From NCBI GenBank assembly GCA_023212645.1, contig JALBYC010000014.1, positions 62,001 to 126,000 of the forward strand: a DNA stretch of 64,000 bases, in the 5' to 3' direction. The stretch is from Farysia itapuensis. Its lineage: Eukaryota; Basidiomycota; Ustilaginomycetes; Ustilaginales; Ustilaginaceae. Position numbers and translations under genes: made by a program. Positions 57,981 through 64,000 of this stretch are shown in pieces (the stretch's first letter is position 1; each line of letters begins with the position of its first letter). A model generated the notes under the pieces. It did no database searches and had not been told where the DNA came from. It saw nothing but the letters and a program-made list of their open reading frames with translations.

Positions 57981-59654
57981 CTAATATGCGTATTCGAAGT
58001 ACGGATTCTGCCAATCTGTCCAGTCCTCCAGGATAGCTCGTTTCTTGGTCTCTTCCTCCTCTTGTTTGGACACCGGGTTCTGCTGTCTGGCCAACCGTCT
58101 CGACCTGTTTTGAATGTACAGTCCAATGTCGAGGAGAACTGTAAGCCCAATGGTGATGGACATTGCCGAGATGATGGAGACGAAGGTGTCGCGATAGTGA
58201 ATAGGCGCTTGTGAAGCAACCGTGAGGAAAGGAGCAATGATGTTGCCGACATTGTAGCCGGCAAAAATCATGGCCGAGGTGATGGACTGCTTTGTTGCAC
58301 CCGCAATGTTGGCCGTGCTCAGTGAGAGCATGAGGACAAAGGGCGCGCCAAAAATGGGTAGCAAATAATAGCCCGCGAGTGGAATCGCACGATTGGACCA
58401 GTTGCCCTTCCAGATCATAGCTGCACCTGCAATCACTGGAAGACAGGTGATGATGAGCAGCGCAGATCTTGAATTCTTGACCTTGAGCACGATCATGGTG
58501 GAAATGTAGATTGAAACTGCAGTCGTCGCTCCGCCCGGAGTCTGGAGAATGATGGAACGAAGGGACGTGTAACCAAAGGACTTGATGATGTAAGCGCCGA
58601 ACGCCGTGACGCCACCGTTGCAGATGTAGATGGCGGTGGCCTGGAGGAAGAAGATATAGCATTTGTAGTCCATAAAAGCCTCTTTGACCTGGGCCAGATT
58701 CCAACGTTCTCGGATGCCCGAAGCTGAAGCTGAGACGTTGAGCGACGCAAGACGATCTTTTAGCACACCTGCTGTGGGAAGAGGCGCAACCGGATCGGCA
58801 GTACGTTTCTCCAAGGTTCCAGCCTCATCGTCCTTGTGCTGCTCAGCAAAGGTGGAACTGGAGCGGAGGGTTGCATCATCATCCTCGTCCAGCTCGCCAG
58901 TAATGTTGCCACGTAGCCTTCCGGTTGCCAGGCTCTTTTCTTCGGGAGAGAATTTGTTGTATCGGCTGATCTTGAGCAGAGCATCCCCCATTGGCGAGGA
59001 AGGCAGCAAGGCCAGCAGTATCAACCCGACAACGATTGTGAACGAACCAGCGAACAAGAACATGTACTTCCAGGGATGTAACTTGGCGCCGGGACGCGAC
59101 CCTGCTCTGCCCAAACCATAGTTGACAAGACCAGAAAAGATAGAAAAGAGACCGGTTGCAGAGTACCAGATGCCGAGGCGAAGAGGCTGCTCGGATCGTT
59201 TGTACCAGGACTTGGTGATGTAGATAAACCCAGGACTAACAGCGGATTCGACAGCACCAAGAAAGAAGCGTTGAGCAATCAGACCCCTCCAGCTGCTTAC
59301 AGCTGGGGTGAGAATGACAATAGCTCCCCAAAGAATGACTGCACAACCCAAAAAGATGTTGGGGCGGAAGCGTTGGATGAGAAGCGACATGGGAAGAGCA
59401 GCTACGAGGTAACCCCAGTAGAATGCAGACGTGGCCACCGAGTATCGCTCCAGTGATGTCGTGGTTCGACCACCAATGTGATGCACGACTGAAAGATCCA
59501 GATCAGTCAAGATGCCAAAGATGGATGCCGATGACAGGATGGCCTTATCGTAGAATTGGATGCCATACACGACCGTCATGATTGGCATCAATAGTAGATC
59601 GATCCTCCATAGCAAGCGTCGCTCAGAGGGCACTGAAGTCGTACTTTGCGCCAT
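57981..59654 (-). CDS. Dal5-type MFS permease (anion:cation symporter family)
   Basis: This 557-residue plasma-membrane transporter has twelve hydrophobic segments and a central cytoplasmic loop. Signature parts of the allantoate permease (Dal5) family are QFYDKAILSSASIFGILTDL in segment 1 and YWGYLVAALPMSLLIQRF in segment 2. RFFLGAVESAVSPGFIYIT and WYKRSEQPLRLGIWYSATG follow around segments 4 and 5. Members move organic anions such as allantoate, nicotinate, pantothenate, biotin or thiamine precursors with protons. The substrate cannot be told from the sequence. The ATG at 59654 (MAQSTTSV) was preferred over 59714 because the extra 20 residues are not family-like. It diverges from the NAD kinase gene across 247 bases. 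Confidence 0.85.
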   Translation of the reverse strand: MAQSTTSVPSERRLLWRIDLLLMPIMTVVYGIQFYDKAILSSASIFGILTDLDLSVVHHIGGRTTTSLERYSVATSAFYWGYLVAALPMSLLIQRFRPNIFLGCAVILWGAIVILTPAVSSWRGLIAQRFFLGAVESAVSPGFIYITKSWYKRSEQPLRLGIWYSATGLFSIFSGLVNYGLGRAGSRPGAKLHPWKYMFLFAGSFTIVVGLILLALLPSSPMGDALLKISRYNKFSPEEKSLATGRLRGNITGELDEDDDATLRSSSTFAEQHKDDEAGTLEKRTADPVAPLPTAGVLKDRLASLNVSASASGIRERWNLAQVKEAFMDYKCYIFFLQATAIYICNGGVTAFGAYIIKSFGYTSLRSIILQTPGGATTAVSIYISTMIVLKVKNSRSALLIITCLPVIAGAAMIWKGNWSNRAIPLAGYYLLPIFGAPFVLMLSLSTANIAGATKQSITSAMIFAGYNVGNIIAPFLTVASQAPIHYRDTFVSIISAMSITIGLTVLLDIGLYIQNRSRRLARQQNPVSKQEEEETKKRAILEDWTDWQNPYFEYAY

Positions 59655-59901
59655 CTTGCCTGGGGACAAGAAAGAAGACAACGACGGAAGGAACAATAGG
59701 GATGACTCGCCCAACTGTCAAAAAAACTGGAAGGGTCCTTTCTTTTTCGGAGAACCGTCTTCTCGCTCCGACCGATATCTTTTGATGCGAGGTCGATGAT
59801 AAGCCATCTTTATTCTGGGCAGGCGAATCTCATCTCTCGACAGGAACAGGGTCCAATTTGCTTTGTCGAAACCACATCGCGTGTACCTTCATACAATAAT
59901 C

Positions 59902-61515
59902 ATGTCGATAGTAGCTCGAAGGTCTGCCTCTCTGCTTGGCACCAAGGCAGTCCAAACGACCTGTTTACGGGCCGCAGCGAAGACTGCTAGCTGCTCATCA
60001 TCCTCAAGTCTTCTTCCTTACACATGCGAAACCACTCATCGCAAAGGTAGGCCAAGAGTTCAAACGGATGCATCGAAATTTGTGCATTCTCGTGCTTTTA
60101 GCTGCTCATACTCGGCTCACGCAGCAAAACAGAGGCGAGCAACGCTGCAAGATCTGCCTGATAAAGTCGATGTCTGCTTCGGTCCGGCTGGCCGCCTTGC
60201 TAAAGTACTCGAGCCTCGGAGAAGTAACAAAATCACCACTCGGGTAGGCAGCAGCTATGCAGGGACCCATACCTTTTCGTGGATCGACACACCTACCAAC
60301 GTGCTTCTTGTCAAGAAGGCACGAGACCACAAAGCAACCAAGGCAATGGGCCGTATCATCAAGCACCTACGAAAGACTTACCCTCGCGTCAACATCATCG
60401 TCGAAAGAGACGTCATTGATGCGGACGAGGACAATCTGGCTACGCAATATCCCGAGCTCGTGGCAGCCGATGCAAGCGAAAAGGCAGCCTTGGTAGCCAA
60501 GACGGATTTCGTCATTACCTTGGGCGGAGACGGATCTATTCTGCACGTCTCAAGCCTCTTTGACCACGATGCTGTACCGCCTGTCCTCAGCTTCTCCATG
60601 GGCACGTTGGGATTCCTCCTTCCTTACGACATAACTTCGTATAAAGAGGCCATACGAGACCTCATGGACGGCAACATCAGTCTGCTCCTTCGTATGCGTT
60701 TGCGGCAGACAAGTCATCGTATAGATGGTGAAGCATTCTGTCAAACTACAGACAGTAAAGACGAGGGTGGGTGCCACGACATTCACCTCATGAACGAAGT
60801 GACTTTACACAGGGGCCGAGAGCCTCATATGACGAAGATTGATGCTTACGTAGACGGGCAGCATCTCACCCAGGCTATTGTAAGTTTTCCGCCCAGACCC
60901 AAACAGCTTGCAGACCTTCTGACGGTTCTGTAATTTTTCTGTAGTCGGATGGCTTGATCATTGCAACGCCCACAGGATCAACAGCGTACTCTTTGTCAGC
61001 TGGCGGGCCTATTGTACACCCGTCAGTTCAGAGTCTTGTGCTCACGCCGATCTGCCCTAGATCTTTAAGCTTCCGAACGGTGCTGCTGCCAAGTGACTCG
61101 GTCATTCAGCTCAAGGTAAGTCTGCATTCTTCTTCCCAATGGAGTCCACCATCTAATCTTTCTGTCACCGCCATATCTGCAGATCTCTGATGACTCACGC
61201 TCGCCCGCTGAACTCACCGTCGATGGACGCATCTCAAAGCTGCTCCAGCCAGGAGAATATCTTCAAGTATCTATGAGTCCCTTTCCGATCCCTTGCGTGA
61301 GCAGGCAGCATTCCGAGTCAACGTCTGCACCCTGCACACCAGCTTTGGACGCAGGACTTCAGGCCGTTTCCCATAAAAATCTTGGCGGAAAGTACTCGGA
61401 ACGCGGAGAAGATGACTGGGTGCGCGACATCAACACCTTGCTCAAATTCAACGCCAGCTTTGGCGGCAGGGGCACTCTCAGTGGCAATGGTGGCTTCGAG
61501 GACGAAGAGGAGTGA
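59902..61515 (+). CDS. POS5: NAD kinase, probably mitochondrial (three exons)
   Basis: Exons are 59902-60879, 60945-61115 and 61183-61515, with introns of 65 and 67 bases (GTAAGT donors, phase 0), giving 493 residues. It phosphorylates NAD(H) to NADP(H). The core motifs are [11 protein letters not shown] (about 205-215, GGDG), [10 protein letters not shown] and, only after splicing, [20 protein letters not shown]. The C-terminal ELTVDGR segment closes the domain. The first about 50 residues are rich in Arg, Ser and Ala and nearly free of acids, consistent with a mitochondrial presequence as in Pos5, the yeast mitochondrial NADH kinase. The symbol follows that inference, since fungi have several NAD kinases. 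An acidic C-terminal tail (FEDEEE) is extra. Confidence 0.88.
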
Positions 61516-61634
61516 ATATTTACAATCTTACATTTTGACTTGACAAATTTGTGATCGGGAGGACGCTAGAAGCCATGCTCAGTTGATGCCATTTCACCAC
61601 AGACTACATCGTAGACAGGCCGTCACAGCAGAGA

Positions 61635-62412
61635 ATGCCGCCGAAGGGTAAGCTGAGCATTGGAAGAATTCTGTGCAGAAGGAGCTGTTACTAAAAGCAG
61701 CCAAATTGTGTCGGTACAACGAAACCTAGGCAACGCTAAGAAGGAGTCTGGCAAAGCCAAGAAGGCAGCCAACGAGGACAAAAAGGCAGCAGAGGCAGCT
61801 GCCAAAGCTGAAGCCGCCGAGGCCGCCAAATGGGACGACCCTGCTGCGGGTAAAGGCAAATCTGCGGCGGATAAAAAGGCAGAGAAAGCTGCCGAAGCGG
61901 CTCGCAAGGCGGAGGAGAAGAAGCGACTAGAGGCGGAAGATGAAGCGTCAACACCCGCAGCCAAGCCTTCTGCGGTTGCGGGCAAAGGCAAAGCAGGTGC
62001 TAGCAAGAAAGCTGCACCGACCAGACCTCCAGCTGGACCCGGCATCGATGATGCCATCGCGAGCTTCTCGGCTCAGAACTTGGACGATGCTCTCGACGCC
62101 ATGACGCTCGTCAACGAAAAGACAGACAACGCAAGTAGGGGCGCTGCAGCCGGTGCAATTGAGAGACATCCCGAACGACGTTTCAAGGCCGCATTCGAAG
62201 CCTACAAAGAACGAGAATTGCCCATCATCAAAGAAGAGCACAAAGGATTGCGTCTGCAGCAGTACCACGATCTACTGTATAAACAGTTCCAAAAGCACCC
62301 AGACAACCCGTTCAACCAGCTCACAGTCTCTTACGATGCCAGTAAGGAAGAAAAGCTGTCGGCGCTCGAAGCCAAGAGGAACCAGAAGGAGAGCAGACTC
62401 CGGGACCGCTGA
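61635..62412 (+). CDS. CCDC124/Lso2-type ribosome-binding protein (two exons, 13-base first exon)
   Basis: The first coding exon is only 13 bases (61635-61647) and is joined to 61730-62412 across an 82-base intron (donor GTAAGC, acceptor CCTAG, branch-like TTACTAA). This gives 231 residues beginning MPPKGNAKKESGKAKKAA. A long Lys/Ala/Glu-rich helix (about 8-110) with SAADKKAEKAAEAARKAEEK is followed by a C-terminal domain with AFEAYKERELPIIKEEHKGL and NPFNQLTVSYD, matching CCDC124. CCDC124 and its short yeast relative Lso2 bind idle 80S ribosomes and help recovery from starvation. The splice model restores the family N terminus, which supports it. A longer same-frame start at 61660 is rejected. 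Confidence 0.83.
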
Positions 62413-62689
62413 ACTGTCAAGCAAACAAACAAAATGTACCCACACTTTCAGAGTAAGCGATACCAGTGCATTGCTTGGAGCAAAATAGACTGCCAGACTG
62501 TCAAAGAGCAAGTGAAATGCCAAATTCTTTATGGCATGCTATGGAAGCTTGGCCGGACTTATGTGTTGTGAATGCAAAAAGTGGAGGGACCGGAAACCAA
62601 CAGTCACAAGTCACAAATATGCGCATCGGTCATTTGAGTTTAGACCTGTCTACCACACACCACCTTGCATCTCATCTCTAGCAGACACA

Positions 62690-63397
62690 ATGTCTTCTCT
62701 TTCTGCTACCCGCCTTGCAGTGCGCTCGACTCGAGCTTCGGGCTTGCCTCGTCTCGCGGGTGGTCCGGTCGCGAACGCGCCCGCCCGAAGTCTGAGCATG
62801 CTTTCATCGGCACCCCGCAGCCACTTCACACCACGAATGATGGTCCCTTGTGTCTCTGCGAGAGGCTTAATGAGCACACCCTCCAGATGGCTCAGAGATA
62901 CAACACCCAAAGACGCAGCCTCCAAAGATCAGACATGGCTATCAAAGGGACCGGTGAGATACGCCGAGCTCAAGCCTGAAACCGAGGCACCTTCAGGTGA
63001 CATTACCGTCATCGACGTGCGCGAGCCCGCAGAAGTAGCGCAAGGAATTATCCCAAGCGCCGTCAATGTGCCACTGTCGCAGTTCGAGCAGGCCTTTGCT
63101 GGCGACGGGGGCGACTTTATTCGAAACTTTGCCTTCAATCGACCTGGATACGATGACAAAATTGTCTTCTACTGTCGATCGGGCAAACGCAGCCAACAGG
63201 CAACCGAGTTCGCACAGAAGAAAGGCTGGTGGAAGTAAGTACAGGCTGCTCACAGTAAGTCGGACTGCGCGATAGTCTTACTGACTTCTTGTGTCTTTGA
63301 TCACAGCACGCGGAACTATGAGGGTTCGTGGCTCGATTGGGTTCAGCAAGAAGAGGCGAATCGCAAGGGTTCTGAAATGAAGGAAGACGACGATTAA
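62690..63397 (+). CDS. Mitochondrial rhodanese-domain sulfurtransferase, Rdl type (two exons)
   Basis: Exon 1 is 62690-63234 and exon 2 is 63307-63397, with a 72-base intron (GTAAGT donor, ATCACAG acceptor), giving 211 residues. A basic, Ser/Arg-rich N terminus (about 80 residues) suggests mitochondrial import. The single rhodanese domain contains ITVIDVREPAEVAQGIIPSA and the active-site loop YCRSGKRS with the catalytic Cys. The spliced second exon supplies NYEGSWLDW, the conserved rhodanese end. This layout matches yeast Rdl1/Rdl2 thiosulfate:glutathione sulfurtransferases. Which of the two yeast paralogues is closer cannot be told. It lies in a row with CCDC124 and NAD kinase and converges on UBC9. 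Confidence 0.88.
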
Positions 63398-63444
63398 GTG
63401 ATGTAGAAAGCGAACGGAATGCCACCACATCAACGTAGCGAGTA

Positions 63445-63496
63445 CCAAGTCAGGTCTTGTGGCATTGTTGAGAGCCAAGTCAGGTCTTGTGGCATT
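63445..63496. repeat. Two direct 22-base copies in the RDL-UBC9 intergenic region
   Basis: The 22-base unit CCAAGTCAGGTCTTGTGGCATT occurs at 63445-63466 and again at 63475-63496, 30 bases apart start to start. It lies between two convergent genes and probably arose by local duplication. No function is apparent. Confidence 0.8.
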
Positions 63497-63606
63497 TGTG
63501 AGCGTTCACCATCGTCCAAGGCAAGCGAGCTGCAGTCATCAATGACAGCGTGGAGATTCTCGAATATGATGAGGTTACGTATACATATGTGAATTCTAGC
63601 TGCAAG

Positions 63607-63936
63607 TTATACACCGGCTGCCATTTCTTTTGCTTGCTGTCTTACTCTGCGCTCGTAGGCGGCCGAGTCCTTCTGGAAGAGAACGAAGGCTTCACTTTGC
63701 GCTGGGTCTGATGGGTTCGGATCGTCGAGTAAATCTTGAATGCCGAGCAAAAGCTGTTTGATGGTGATTGACGGCTTCCAGCCTTTATCTTCGTCTAAAA
63801 TACTGAGACAGATGGTGCCGGATGGGAAGACATTGGGATGGAAGAGTGATGTTTCGAACTTGCATTTGGGTGGCTTGGACGGGTATTCCTCTGGGAACGA
63901 CATCCTCATTTTGTAGAGACCACCTTCCCATGGTGT
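63607..63936 (-). CDS. UBC9: SUMO-conjugating enzyme Ubc9, C-terminal exon (partial at window edge)
   Basis: This last exon codes 109 residues starting [20 protein letters not shown] after an acceptor CCCATACAG that ends at 63937. It contains the E2 core with [20 protein letters not shown], where the Cys is the SUMO-thioester cysteine, and [20 protein letters not shown], all close to Ubc9. Ubc9 takes SUMO from the E1 and passes it to target lysines. The roughly 48 N-terminal residues expected for the family lie in exons beyond position 64000. The visible 64 bases upstream of the exon look intronic and contain no convincing donor. Confidence 0.93.
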   Translation of the reverse strand, partial: TPWEGGLYKMRMSFPEEYPSKPPKCKFETSLFHPNVFPSGTICLSILDEDKGWKPSITIKQLLLGIQDLLDDPNPSDPAQSEAFVLFQKDSAAYERRVRQQAKEMAAGV

Positions 63937-64000
63937 CTGTATGGGTGAGCACAAATATGGTCAGTAAATCCAGAATCACCACTAGAGATTCTCGAGACGT

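Noticed and set aside
1..64000. Mobile elements, CRISPR arrays, riboswitches and bacterial-type terminators
   Set aside because: No transposase, reverse transcriptase, terminal repeat pair or spaced repeat array was seen. The gene style is that of a fungal nuclear chromosome.

Overview
The window is nuclear DNA from a compact fungal genome, most likely a smut-type basidiomycete (Ustilaginales; inferred from protein content and gene style, not proven). Genes lie on both strands about 20 to 500 bases apart, most are single long exons, and the few introns are short GT-AG introns (65-82 bases, plus one uncertain 143-base model). The products are typical eukaryotic housekeeping proteins. I see no transposon, CRISPR array, rRNA gene or bacterial operon.

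Left part (1-25.5 kb): the 3' end of an unknown gene, a small Ser/Thr-rich GPI-anchored protein, a TTC27/Emw1 protein carrying an N-terminal degenerate DHH (exopolyphosphatase-like) domain, URI/Bud27, the HECT ubiquitin ligase Ufd4/TRIP12, the rRNA-processing helicase Dbp4, a probable mitochondrial protein of unknown function transcribed divergently from DBP4, and a repeat-rich, probably ER-anchored protein.

Middle (25.5-46 kb): a JmjC/PHD histone demethylase (Jhd1/KDM2 type), a Mep1/Mep3-class ammonium transporter behind a promoter rich in GATA sites, a kinesin-7, an intron-containing tRNA gene, a DUF2015 small membrane protein, an unknown Ser-rich protein, and DNA polymerase alpha (POL1) with an MCB-like element upstream.

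Right part (46-64 kb): the mitochondrial GTP/GDP carrier Ggc1, the ER lectin Yos9/OS-9, the sorting nexin Atg20/Snx41, an unknown protein, exonuclease V, Gpi2, an Mpp6-like protein ending only 19 bases before GPI2, a candidate PAXX/XRCC4-like protein, a Dal5-type permease, NAD kinase, the ribosome-binding CCDC124/Lso2 protein, a mitochondrial rhodanese, and the 3' part of UBC9 running off the right edge.

The genes do not form one pathway. They sample ribosome and RNA-polymerase biogenesis (TTC27, URI, DBP4, CCDC124, MPP6), protein quality control (UFD4, YOS9, UBC9), DNA replication and repair (POL1, EXO5, the PAXX-like candidate), ER/GPI biology (GPI2, YOS9, the GPI protein) and mitochondria (GGC1, rhodanese, NAD kinase). 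The most unusual items are the pseudo-DHH/TTC27 fusion, the PAXX/XRCC4-like candidate, the MPP6-GPI2 near-overlap, the repeat protein ending in HFEL, and a tRNA with a Leu anticodon but a short variable loop.
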